This document shows, piece by piece, positions 56,379 to 64,000 of a stretch of DNA of 64,000 bases. The stretch is from G965207045 sp965207045 (lineage in GTDB: Bacteria; Pseudomonadota; Alphaproteobacteria; Rickettsiales; Anaplasmataceae), in assembly GCA_965207045.1 (NCBI GenBank), contig OZ242261.1, positions 992,001 to 1,056,000 on the forward strand, read 5' to 3'. The notes beneath the pieces are model-generated. The model saw only the letters and a list, made by a program, of their open reading frames with translations, did no database searches and was not told where the DNA came from. Positions within the stretch are counted from its first letter, which is position 1; each line of letters starts with the position of its first letter. Both the position numbers and the translations under genes were made by a program.

Positions 56379-56816
56379 TTAATCACTAAAAATAAACTTT
56401 ACTTTCAATAATATGTAATAAGTAGCAGCAGTAATAACTACTTCAGCTACAAACTGCTTAATATCCAAAAAAGAGCCCATATGAAATGACACAAGAAAGT
56501 AAGATAAAAAACTAGTAATAAAAATCATAAATCCAAAAATAAAAACTTTAGAAGTGTAATTTGAATCTAAAACTTTACCTTTACAATTCCTCGATATACT
56601 ATTAGCAATTATATACATAAGCGAAGTAACCCCAAGAGGTAACATAAAGAGAATATCGTGTAAAATGCCTAATAAAAATATGAATAAAATAGTATTATGA
56701 TTCATTGCAAAACAATATACAGCAATCATATCTATCCTTAACAACTGTAAAAATGGCATATTCGCTAAAATCAAGTAAATAACAAACAGAACTAAAAAAC
56801 ATTTTTTCTTATTCAC
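56379..56816 (-). CDS. mreD: MreD-like rod-shape membrane protein
   Basis: A 145-residue protein with four or five helices. The segment FIFLLGILHDILFMLPLGVTS matches the G-x-x-x-D-x-x-x-x-x-P-L-G pattern of MreD, the membrane partner of MreC in cell shape and wall synthesis. No mreB or mreC gene is adjacent. The start overlaps coq7 by 4 bp. The call is by pattern and size and is less sure than its neighbours. Confidence 0.6.
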   Translation of the reverse strand: MNKKKCFLVLFVIYLILANMPFLQLLRIDMIAVYCFAMNHNTILFIFLLGILHDILFMLPLGVTSLMYIIANSISRNCKGKVLDSNYTSKVFIFGFMIFITSFLSYFLVSFHMGSFLDIKQFVAEVVITAATYYILLKVKFIFSD

Positions 56817-57334
56817 ACTTTTTTTGATAATGCGATAGCGATTCTACAACCACATTTTATCACTTTTGATAAAACATTATAACCAAAAGCTTCTTCAGCT
56901 TTATTTTCTATTCCAATATCATGATGTTCTATTTCTTCTTGCCGAAACTGCCTTATTTTATCTTTTAATTCTCCATCATCAAGCTGAGATATTTGTTCCT
57001 GATAATGATCACTGATAATTTCCTCCACTGCAACGGTACAAACCATAGCAGCTTTTTTTCCTAGCAAAGCTGTCCCATACCCTAAAATATGAGAAAGTAT
57101 CTTCCACAAAGGTAACAATTTCGTTGGGCGAATTTCGTTCTGTTTTAGTGCCTCTGCAAAATATTCCAAATGATGACTTTCCTGTTCCTTCATATGCTCA
57201 AGCATTTTCTTGAATTCCTTTTCCTTAAATACACGAGCTTGACTTTTATATATTCTCACAGCAGCATACTCTCCAGCATGGTTAACCCGTATTATTTTTT
57301 TTATTAAATCGAACTTACTTAGAGGTGACTTCAT
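56813..57334 (-). CDS. coq7: Ubiquinone hydroxylase Coq7
   Basis: A di-iron monooxygenase that adds the last hydroxyl in ubiquinone synthesis. It has 173 residues, the four-helix bundle with NHAGEYAAVRIY, EQESHHLEYF, AVEEIISDHY and EEIEHHD providing the Glu and His iron ligands. It overlaps dsbB by 20 bp and the mreD-like gene by 4 bp, an unusual but tight gene set. Confidence 0.93.
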   Translation of the reverse strand: MKSPLSKFDLIKKIIRVNHAGEYAAVRIYKSQARVFKEKEFKKMLEHMKEQESHHLEYFAEALKQNEIRPTKLLPLWKILSHILGYGTALLGKKAAMVCTVAVEEIISDHYQEQISQLDDGELKDKIRQFRQEEIEHHDIGIENKAEEAFGYNVLSKVIKCGCRIAIALSKKV

Positions 57335-57800
57335 ATCTTCTTTTACAAAGAAAAGATACTATCAATACTACACAACAATATAGAAAACTCCAACCAGCAA
57401 TTGATATACCAAAAACAACAAGTGCAGGAAAATCACATGAAGGAATTTCATTCTCACCTAAAGTTAAATCTAATATCTCCTGATCAGTTAATGTGCTCAG
57501 GTCATAAGCCACAACACTGCATGAAATAAAATTATCAATCCAATGTTTCTCTATAGCAACTTGATAGCCAGCTACCAACATATTTAAAATATAACTTATG
57601 ACTAAAATTATGATAACTAGTCGACCAGGGCATACAATACCAAGAAAAGAGAAAATTGTCGAGATGAAATAAATAAAACGCTGATAAGTACACAATTTAC
57701 ATGGCATAATGGTAAAACCGTACTCCATAATATATGCACTTGTGAGCGCCGCTATACTTGCTACCAAAAATATTGTAGGAATAAATCTACTTCTCATCAT
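57315..57800 (-). CDS. dsbB: DsbB-family disulfide bond formation protein
   Basis: A 161-residue protein with four helices. The first redox pair is Cys34-Cys37 in MPCKLCTYQR, and the second is formed by Cys94 and Cys122 in a periplasmic loop. DsbB reoxidises DsbA and passes electrons to quinone, so the coupled coq7 gene is a fitting neighbour. The many Cys residues of the VirB6 paralogs may be its clients, through DsbA. Confidence 0.88.
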   Translation of the reverse strand: MMRSRFIPTIFLVASIAALTSAYIMEYGFTIMPCKLCTYQRFIYFISTIFSFLGIVCPGRLVIIILVISYILNMLVAGYQVAIEKHWIDNFISCSVVAYDLSTLTDQEILDLTLGENEIPSCDFPALVVFGISIAGWSFLYCCVVLIVSFLCKRRYEVTSK

Positions 57801-57896
57801 TGAATATAACCTAACTAATGTTTAGCATGATAGACATTGTAAATGAAACGCACAAACATTTTTTTGTATTAAAAATAAACTGTGTATAATAAGGCA

Positions 57897-58991
57897 ATGT
57901 TTGATTCCAAGTCTGCATTAAGTAGCAATATTAGTGACATCAGTAGTTATTCTATTCTGCTGTTTAGCATAAACAATGCAGTTTTTTTAGTCAAGGAACT
58001 TGGCTGTAATAAATACAAATCACTTTGTTTGAGCTTGCACAAATACCTTGCCAAAGAAACCCGAGCACAAATATTATGGACTTGTTATAATGAATTTCTT
58101 TTAGTTTCCAAACACAATATTAGTATACAGGTTGAAAACTGCCTCAACAAATACATGATTAACAACGAAATTTACCTATCATGCAGTCTAATAAGCAAGC
58201 AATTCACAAATATCAACACAAATAATCTACATTATCAAGCACTTTCTGATATCGATTTCACACCAAGAATAGAATCTATCGAAAAAATTTACCCACTTTA
58301 CAATGCTATACAAAATAAAGATTTATCATCAGTCTTACAACCTATAGTCAATTCAAAACACTGCATTTGTTTTTATGAATGCTTAATTAGAGAAACAAAA
58401 GGTCTTTTTTCCTCAACTTCGAGAATGGTTGAAACTGCTGAAGAGGCGGGAATGATAAATCAAATAGATGACTACGCTTTAATTTTAGCAAAAGAAATCA
58501 TAGTTAATGATCATAAAAAAATACTAAGCATAAATGTTTCTCCTAGTAGCATAGATAATACTGATTGGTCAAAAACATTTGTACGCAATGTAGAAGAATT
58601 AGAAATAGCAAATAATCTTATAATTGAAATTACTGAAACAGGTAACAAGCGTGACCACAGAAAAATAACCAAATTCATAGACAAAATAAAAAAAATAGGA
58701 GCCAAAATAGCACTAGATGACTTTGGCAGTGGCTGTACTTCATTCTCACAATTGAAATCATTTCAATTAGATTTCGTAAAAATAGATGGGAGCTTTATAA
58801 AAGGCATTGCTCACAATCAAGCAGATAAAATATTCGTTAAATCTGTAATTGATACAGCACACGCATTAAACATAAAGGCCATTGCTGAATGTGTAGAAAA
58901 CAAAGAAATATTTGAAACACTGAATAAATGGCAAGTTGATTACTTTCAAGGATATTATTTTGGTAGACCTAATACAACTTTGATTTGTTAA
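57897..58991 (+). CDS. EAL-domain cyclic-di-GMP phosphodiesterase
   Basis: A cytoplasmic protein of 364 residues from the ATG at 57897. A GTG 15 bases upstream is in frame. The EAL domain covers roughly the last 230 residues. The signature reads ECL, and the other catalytic positions are kept: SINVSPSS, IIEITETG, LDDFGSGCTSF, FVKIDGSF, AECVEN and QGYYFGRP. It should therefore hydrolyse c-di-GMP. The first 130 residues resemble no domain I can name. No membrane helix is present. It stands alone and faces the dsbB group. Confidence 0.88.
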   Translation: MFDSKSALSSNISDISSYSILLFSINNAVFLVKELGCNKYKSLCLSLHKYLAKETRAQILWTCYNEFLLVSKHNISIQVENCLNKYMINNEIYLSCSLISKQFTNINTNNLHYQALSDIDFTPRIESIEKIYPLYNAIQNKDLSSVLQPIVNSKHCICFYECLIRETKGLFSSTSRMVETAEEAGMINQIDDYALILAKEIIVNDHKKILSINVSPSSIDNTDWSKTFVRNVEELEIANNLIIEITETGNKRDHRKITKFIDKIKKIGAKIALDDFGSGCTSFSQLKSFQLDFVKIDGSFIKGIAHNQADKIFVKSVIDTAHALNIKAIAECVENKEIFETLNKWQVDYFQGYYFGRPNTTLIC

Positions 58992-59040
58992 AAATCTTAA
59001 TGTGTGGGAGGATGTGCTCAGAGTTATTTTAGGATAGAAT

Positions 59041-59685
59041 ATGACAATGAGAATTCGTACATTTCTCTTGTGCGCGGTTAGAATATCTGTTTTGTTTTTT
59101 AGTAATGGATTTACTAATCAAAATATGGTCACTGTTGATCAGATTAGTATATTCTTTACGAGATTCTCTAAAAATGAATGTTGGTTTTGATATTGATGAT
59201 ACAGTTTTATTTTCAAGCCCAGATTTTTACCGTAATGTGCAAGTTTTATGCAATGGAAATATGGAAAAGTGCTTACAAAGAGACGGTTTTTTGGTCCGCA
59301 ATAAATAATGCTGCAGATCAATACAGTCTGCCAAAGAAATTGCTTTCAAATTTAATAGATATACATAAAAAAAAGAGGTGATAATATTTATTTCATAACA
59401 GCAAGACACAAAACTGAAACAGAACAAGTTACCTCATTACTTAAAGAAATTTTTAACATAGAAAATATGAGTGATGTGATTTTTTGCAGGTAATAACAAG
59501 AGTGTAGCAATAAAAGAAAAAGGTGTTGAAATTTACTATGGTGATGCAGATGGAGATATGTTACATGCACTAAAAGCGGGGGTGCTAGACCAGTTAGAAT
59601 TCTTCGTGCTAAAAATTCAATTAATAAGCATGAAGTACACTTTGGTCAATTCAATTAGGAAGTATTACTAAATTCGGAGTATTAG
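59041..59685 (+). pseudogene. aphA: Class B acid phosphatase, heavily frameshifted
   Basis: The full length of AphA can be followed through three frames: a signal-like N-terminus (MTMRIRTFLLCAV), VTVDQI, MNVGFDIDDTVLFSSPDFY with the HAD catalytic DxD, ETVFWSAINNAADQYSLPKK, RGDNIYFITARHKTETE, FAGNNKSVAIKEKGVEIYYG, GARPVRILRAKNS, and after an in-frame TAG (59656) EVLLNSEY plus the normal stop. That makes five frameshifts and one internal stop. Most shifts fall in A or T runs. The order, the spacing and the end match E. coli AphA. AphA is a periplasmic phosphatase of gamma-proteobacteria, so an imported gene that later decayed is likely. Confidence 0.9.
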
Positions 59686-59864
59686 TCATTTGGCCTTACT
59701 TGGATAGTAATTTGGCCAGGGACTTTTAAGTAAGCTCTTCTAATGATTCTGTTTTCCCGCTGTGTGAAGATGAGTAAATTTTAACGCATTTTTTAATAAA
59801 AAAACTATTTTGCTTCAATTCGCTTTCTCATATGTTTTCGTATTATTCATTTCACATCCTATTG

Positions 59865-60767
59865 CTAAAAATGTATATAACCACGAGAAGTTATTTGCAT
59901 TTCACTATTCATCTCATCAAACAATTTTACATCATTTCCTGAAACAACTTTCCCAATTTTTGTTACATTTTTCTCCATAATATCATTTTGTGCTGTAAAT
60001 AATAATTGATAATCATCGCCACCAGACAGGACTAACTCAAGATATTTTTTATTTTCCAAAATAATCTCTTGTACTTCTGGAGAAAAAGGTATTTTTTCAA
60101 CATAAATCTCCATACCAACAGCAGAAGATTTACATATATTCCCTAAATCTTGAATAAACCCATCAGAAATATCAATACAAGATGATGCAGTACCGCACAA
60201 TCTTCGACCAAGCTCTATTTGAGGATTTGGAAATTTATATTGCTGACGCAAATTTTTAAACCTACATAGCGAAGGTACTTTATAAGTTTGCAAACCTATA
60301 GAAGCGTCTCCTATTGTGCCACTTACATAAATTGAATCACCTATTTTTGCACCAGACCTACTTAAATAGATATTATCTTCTATAGTACCAAGCATAGTAA
60401 TGCTTATAACACTTGCTCCAGCATTTTTCGTTGTATCACCACCAAGTAATTTTATACTAAAATAATTATTATCCTCTTCTAAACCCTTAGCAAAACATCT
60501 TAGCCATTCAACCGAGGTATAATTGATTGCCAAGCCTAAGAAATAACCATAAGGTTTAGCTCCCATTGCAGCTATATCAGAAAGATTCACTCTTATTGCT
60601 TTCTTTGCAATATCGCAAGGTTCAGTATTTCTTAGAAAATGCACACCTTCTACTAACAAATCTTTTGAGATAACTGTGTTCTTTTGATAAACAAAAGCAT
60701 CATTCTCCAACGCATTTTCAAGAGCTAATCTAGACAATATTTTTTTAATATACTCAAACTCATTCAC
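59865..60767 (-). CDS. thiL: Thiamine-monophosphate kinase
   Basis: Phosphorylates thiamine monophosphate to the active cofactor. It has 300 residues of the PurM/ThiL fold. Features are VISKDLLVEGVHF with the metal-binding acid, VNLSDIAAMGAKPYGYFLGL, LGGDTTKN and CIDISDGFIQDLGNIC, which carry the ATP and substrate sites. The start overlaps lepB by 4 bp, so the two are coupled. Confidence 0.92.
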   Translation of the reverse strand: MNEFEYIKKILSRLALENALENDAFVYQKNTVISKDLLVEGVHFLRNTEPCDIAKKAIRVNLSDIAAMGAKPYGYFLGLAINYTSVEWLRCFAKGLEEDNNYFSIKLLGGDTTKNAGASVISITMLGTIEDNIYLSRSGAKIGDSIYVSGTIGDASIGLQTYKVPSLCRFKNLRQQYKFPNPQIELGRRLCGTASSCIDISDGFIQDLGNICKSSAVGMEIYVEKIPFSPEVQEIILENKKYLELVLSGGDDYQLLFTAQNDIMEKNVTKIGKVVSGNDVKLFDEMNSEMQITSRGYIHF

Positions 60768-61489
60768 TGTACTTTTTTAAAAAATCGTTCAATATCAAAC
60801 TTAAAAGGTAAAATTCCTTTATTTCTTGAGACTGAAAAAATAACTATCTGTGCTTTTCCAACCAGATTATCCTTAGGAATGAAACCCACTTCGTACATGA
60901 AACGGCTATCAACAGAATTATCACGATTATCACCCAAAACAAAAAAATGATCATCCGGCACAACATAAACCTGAGTGTTATCCGCCTGAATATTCTGTTC
61001 TATTTGATCTAAAGTTGTATATTGAAAACCATTATCTAAAGTTTCTATATATTGAGGAACCTTAACACCTTTTCCATTGTAATCTATATCTAAAAAGTCA
61101 GCTAACTTCTCTCTTTTAACCTTTTCACCATTTATATAAACAATTCCATCCTTCAGTTGAATTTTATCACCTGGTAGTCCTATCAACCTTTTCACATAAT
61201 TCACACTAGTTTCATTTGGTTTGCGAAAAACAACAACATCTCCACGCTTTGGCTCAGTGTACAATACTCGTCCTGTCTTTCCAACAAGAGGTATAGCAAA
61301 AGGGAATGAGTATCTACTAAAACCGTAAGAATATTTTGAAACAAACACATAGTCACCTACCATTAAAGTGCTCTTCATTGAGCCTGATGGTATATGAAAT
61401 GGCTCATAAAGCAAGCTTCGAAAACACATAGCAAGTAGCAAAGCTAAAAATAAAGATTTCCCAACCTTCAGTATTTTATTAAAACTCAT
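60764..61489 (-). CDS. lepB: Signal peptidase I
   Basis: Cleaves signal peptides of exported proteins at the inner membrane. It has 241 residues and one N-terminal helix. The catalytic Ser37 lies in IPSGSMKSTLMVGD and the Lys100 in NYVKRLIGLPGDK, and GDNRDNSVDSR follows. This enzyme would process the OMP-1, PstS and cytochrome c1 signals seen here. Its start is 63 bp from the divergent tolB. Confidence 0.95.
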   Translation of the reverse strand: MSFNKILKVGKSLFLALLLAMCFRSLLYEPFHIPSGSMKSTLMVGDYVFVSKYSYGFSRYSFPFAIPLVGKTGRVLYTEPKRGDVVVFRKPNETSVNYVKRLIGLPGDKIQLKDGIVYINGEKVKREKLADFLDIDYNGKGVKVPQYIETLDNGFQYTTLDQIEQNIQADNTQVYVVPDDHFFVLGDNRDNSVDSRFMYEVGFIPKDNLVGKAQIVIFSVSRNKGILPFKFDIERFFKKVQ

Positions 61490-61552
61490 TTTTGTAATAA
61501 CTTGCTATAGCGACTAGTTAGTATAATATAAGTTAGCTCTTCTTTAATTGCA

Positions 61553-62908
61553 ATGATGGTGCTTGTTTTTATTGTGTGCAATTTTTTACGAAGCATAGGT
61601 AATGTAACAACTATACTTCTAGTTGCACTACTTCTTAGCTCAGAAAGTAGAGCTGGTATTAAGGTTAACATAACACGTGGCAACACTGAGAATATTTCTA
61701 TAGCCTTTAGCAATATTTTGCATGAAAATGAAAATAACGTAGAGTTAGGGGATGAGATCTCGAAAATAATAAAAGCTGATCTAATACGTTCTGGGTTATT
61801 CAAAATAAACAAAGATATTCAGTTATCGCTCAATGAAGACAAAACTCCAAATTCAGATAATTGGCATGCTATTAATTCTACCTCCTTAGTTATAACAAAC
61901 ATAAAATACGATAAGGTGGGGAAAGTAACAGCTAATTATAAGCTATGGGATACTACAACAGAAAAGAAGTTGTTAGAAGAATCATTTGAAGGAAATAAAA
62001 AACATCTTCGTCGCATTTCACACATGATAGCTGACGCAATCTATCACCGTATGACGGGTGAAAAAGGATACTTTGATAGCCGTATTGTCTATATAGCAGA
62101 ACACAAAAACAAAAAGAGGATTGCAATAATAGACCAGGATGGAGCTAATAGAAAATTTCTAACAGACAGTAACAATTTAGTTTTAACTCCACACTTTTCT
62201 CCAGAAAGTATGCGTATTGTTTATATGTCTTATGTCGACGATTTACCAACAATTTATATGCGTAATATTAAAAGCAATGCTGAAGAACTGATTGGAAATT
62301 TTTCTGGTATAAAATCTTCTCCAGTATTTACTCCAGACGGGAAAGAGGTATCAATGGCTCGCTCAATAAATGGATCAACTGATATATACAATATTGATCT
62401 AGCAACACGAAAAACCACAAAGTTAACAGGTAGATCTGCAATAAATACCTCCCCTTCATACTCACCTGATCAAAAACACATTGTTTTTAATTCTGATCGA
62501 GGTGGATCACCACAATTATACGTAATGAATACAAATGGCAGAAAGCAGCATCAAATTAGCAAGCAAAGAGGTAGATATAATTCACCTTCTTGGTCACCAC
62601 GAGGTGATTGGATTGCATTTACAAAGGTAATGGAAGGAAATTTTTATATTGGTGTTATGAAACCTGATGGCTCTGGAGAGAGATTATTGACAACAAGTTA
62701 CCTTGTTGAAAGTCCAACTTGGTCACCAAATGGTCGTATAATTGCTTTCACAAAACATATTAAGCACAAAGACGGCAAAACTGAAAAAAAGCTATATTCA
62801 ATTGATTTAACAGGAGAAAATGAAAGGATAGTCCACACAAACACAGAAGCATCAGATCCTTCCTGGTCACCACTTTTACAACAGGATAGAAGTATTTTAC
62901 GAACATAA
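61553..62908 (+). CDS. tolB: TolB, periplasmic beta-propeller protein
   Basis: TolB links the TolQRA motor to Pal. It has 451 residues. A signal segment ends near SSESRAG, then an N-terminal domain of about 120 residues, then a beta-propeller with repeats such as LTPHFSPESMRIVYMS, SPSYSPDQKHIVFNS, SPSWSPRGDWIAFTK and SPTWSPNGRIIAFTK. It is separated from tolQRA by 41 kb. Confidence 0.93.
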   Translation: MMVLVFIVCNFLRSIGNVTTILLVALLLSSESRAGIKVNITRGNTENISIAFSNILHENENNVELGDEISKIIKADLIRSGLFKINKDIQLSLNEDKTPNSDNWHAINSTSLVITNIKYDKVGKVTANYKLWDTTTEKKLLEESFEGNKKHLRRISHMIADAIYHRMTGEKGYFDSRIVYIAEHKNKKRIAIIDQDGANRKFLTDSNNLVLTPHFSPESMRIVYMSYVDDLPTIYMRNIKSNAEELIGNFSGIKSSPVFTPDGKEVSMARSINGSTDIYNIDLATRKTTKLTGRSAINTSPSYSPDQKHIVFNSDRGGSPQLYVMNTNGRKQHQISKQRGRYNSPSWSPRGDWIAFTKVMEGNFYIGVMKPDGSGERLLTTSYLVESPTWSPNGRIIAFTKHIKHKDGKTEKKLYSIDLTGENERIVHTNTEASDPSWSPLLQQDRSILRT

Positions 62909-63111
62909 AAGTATAAATTGTAATCTTTAGAACACTGATGTAAAGAATGATAAAAGAAAGTTAAACCACTCCTTAATAAGAGGAATTCTTTTAGTAAAAA
63001 TCCTTACCTTTTGTTAATGACGAAAACGCATAAAAAAATACCATAAAAAAATTTCTTCCAGGCATATCATAATGTTACTAAGATAGAGACCTAAAATTTT
63101 AAGAATATTCT

Positions 63112-64000
63112 TCAATAATTTTGAAGAGGTTTTATAGAAAATTTACTATTTTTAATCCGTTGAATTGCATGAGTAAGTGCACTTGCTGCTGTTATTGTAG
63201 TACAATAAGGAACCTTTTTATTTAAAGCTGTAGTTCTTATACTAGCACTATCTGCTATTGATTTTACACCTTCAGAAGTATTTATGACTAAAGAAATACT
63301 ATCGCTAATTAACATATCAACAATATGCGGCCTACCTTGACTCACTTTATTTACACTTTCCACATCTAATCCTCTTCTGTTTAAAAATTCAGCAGTGCCT
63401 TTAGTAGCTACCAAATTAAAACCTATCACCGCAAGTTTTCTAGCAACTTCATAAGCCTTATCTTTATCATAATCCTTAACAGATATAAACACTTTTCCAC
63501 TCACTGGCAAGATATTTCCAGCTGCTATATGTGCTTTAGCAAATGCTAAACCAAACTCATTATCCAAGCCCATCACCTCACCTGTAGATTTCATTTCTGG
63601 ACCTAAGATAACATCACTCCCTGGAAAACGGGAAAACGGGAAAACAGAGCTCTTCACTGCAACATGTTTTATTAGTACATCATCCAAATTAAATTCAGAA
63701 AGATTTTGTCCTAAAATCACTCGAGTAGCTATTTGTGCAACTTGCACTCCGGTTGCTTTTGCTACAAAAGGAATGGTTCGACTTGCACGAGGATTCACTT
63801 CCAATACATATATTTCATCATTTTTGACTGCAAATTGTATGTTCATCAATCCTCTAGATTTAAGTGCTAAAGCTATAGAGATTGACTGTTCTTTCATTGT
63901 CTCTTTTACAGCAGCATTTATTTTATATGGTGGTAGAACACATGAAGAATCCCCTGAATGTATTCCCGCTTCTTCTATATGTTCCATTATCCCAGCAATG
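63112..64000 (-). CDS. carB: Carbamoyl-phosphate synthase large subunit, C-terminal part
   Basis: The frame is open from the stop at 63112 to the right edge, so only about 296 codons of roughly 1070 are seen. It contains the end of the second ATP-grasp domain (IMEHIEEAGIHSGDSSC, RGLMNIQFAVKNDEIYVLEVNPRASRT), LGPEMKSTGEVMG, and the C-terminal allosteric domain with GTAEFLNRRG and GRPHIVD. CarB makes carbamoyl phosphate for pyrimidines and arginine. tolB converges on it from the left. Confidence 0.93.
   Translation of the reverse strand, partial: IAGIMEHIEEAGIHSGDSSCVLPPYKINAAVKETMKEQSISIALALKSRGLMNIQFAVKNDEIYVLEVNPRASRTIPFVAKATGVQVAQIATRVILGQNLSEFNLDDVLIKHVAVKSSVFPFSRFPGSDVILGPEMKSTGEVMGLDNEFGLAFAKAHIAAGNILPVSGKVFISVKDYDKDKAYEVARKLAVIGFNLVATKGTAEFLNRRGLDVESVNKVSQGRPHIVDMLISDSISLVINTSEGVKSIADSASIRTTALNKKVPYCTTITAASALTHAIQRIKNSKFSIKPLQNY

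Noticed and set aside
63101..63112. Palindrome AAGAATATTCTT as a terminator between tolB and carB
   Set aside because: Six-base A/T arms without a loop are expected by chance in DNA this rich in A and T.
1..64000. CRISPR array, insertion sequences, prophage or rRNA genes
   Set aside because: I found no regularly spaced repeats, no transposase or phage protein and no rRNA signature anywhere in the window.

Overview
The window is AT-rich DNA from an obligate intracellular alphaproteobacterium of the Anaplasmataceae, most likely an Ehrlichia. Supporting signs are an OMP-1/P28/Msp2-family outer membrane protein, a virB3-virB4-virB6 locus with four giant virB6 paralogs, tandem EamA-type transporters, an isocitrate dehydrogenase with a long C-terminal extension, sparse gene packing and several decaying genes. 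I do not assign a species.

Layout. 0-6.4 kb: a partial, possibly glycosyltransferase-like gene cut by the left edge, tRNA-Arg(CCU), smpB, a patatin-like phospholipase, the OMP-1-like protein, a PstS-like phosphate-binding protein, a Bcr/CflA-type MFS transporter and znuB. 6.4-10.3 kb: four tandem EamA/DMT transporters behind related leaders, the fourth broken by a frameshift. 10.3-13.4 kb: a SURF1 protein, an orphan FlhB/EscU-type switch protein and a hypothetical gene split by a frameshift. 13.6-22.9 kb: petABC (cytochrome bc1), a Cys-rich membrane protein, icd, tolQ-tolR-tolA, dapA and tyrS. 23-38.5 kb, all on the minus strand: virB3-virB4-virB6-1 to virB6-4, translationally coupled, with purM upstream instead of the sodB described for this locus in relatives.

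39.8-42.3 kb is an accessory stretch: tRNA-Ser(GGA), a possible gene remnant, and a tandem pair of small acidic repeat-containing ORFs that share an identical 97-bp leader although the proteins have diverged. 42.3-46.1 kb: an alpha/beta hydrolase, cytochrome c, purB and the rplI-rpsR-rpsF ribosomal operon. 46.2-51.9 kb: fumC, an ABC exporter, gpmI and ctaA in one tight plus-strand run. 51.8-58.9 kb: an ankyrin protein, a DAACS symporter, pccA, an mreD-like gene, coq7, dsbB and an EAL-domain phosphodiesterase. 59.0-59.7 kb is a strongly decayed class B acid phosphatase (aphA) gene with five frameshifts and an internal stop. 59.8-64 kb: thiL-lepB, tolB and the C-terminal part of carB.

The genes fit an intracellular parasite. 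It respires (bc1, CtaA, SURF1, cytochrome c, Coq7), runs a TCA cycle (Icd, FumC), makes purines and pyrimidines (PurB, PurM, CarB) and imports host solutes through many secondary transporters. It meets the host through a type IV secretion system and surface or effector-like proteins. At least three genes are visibly broken, which indicates ongoing reductive evolution unless some of the frameshifts are sequencing errors.
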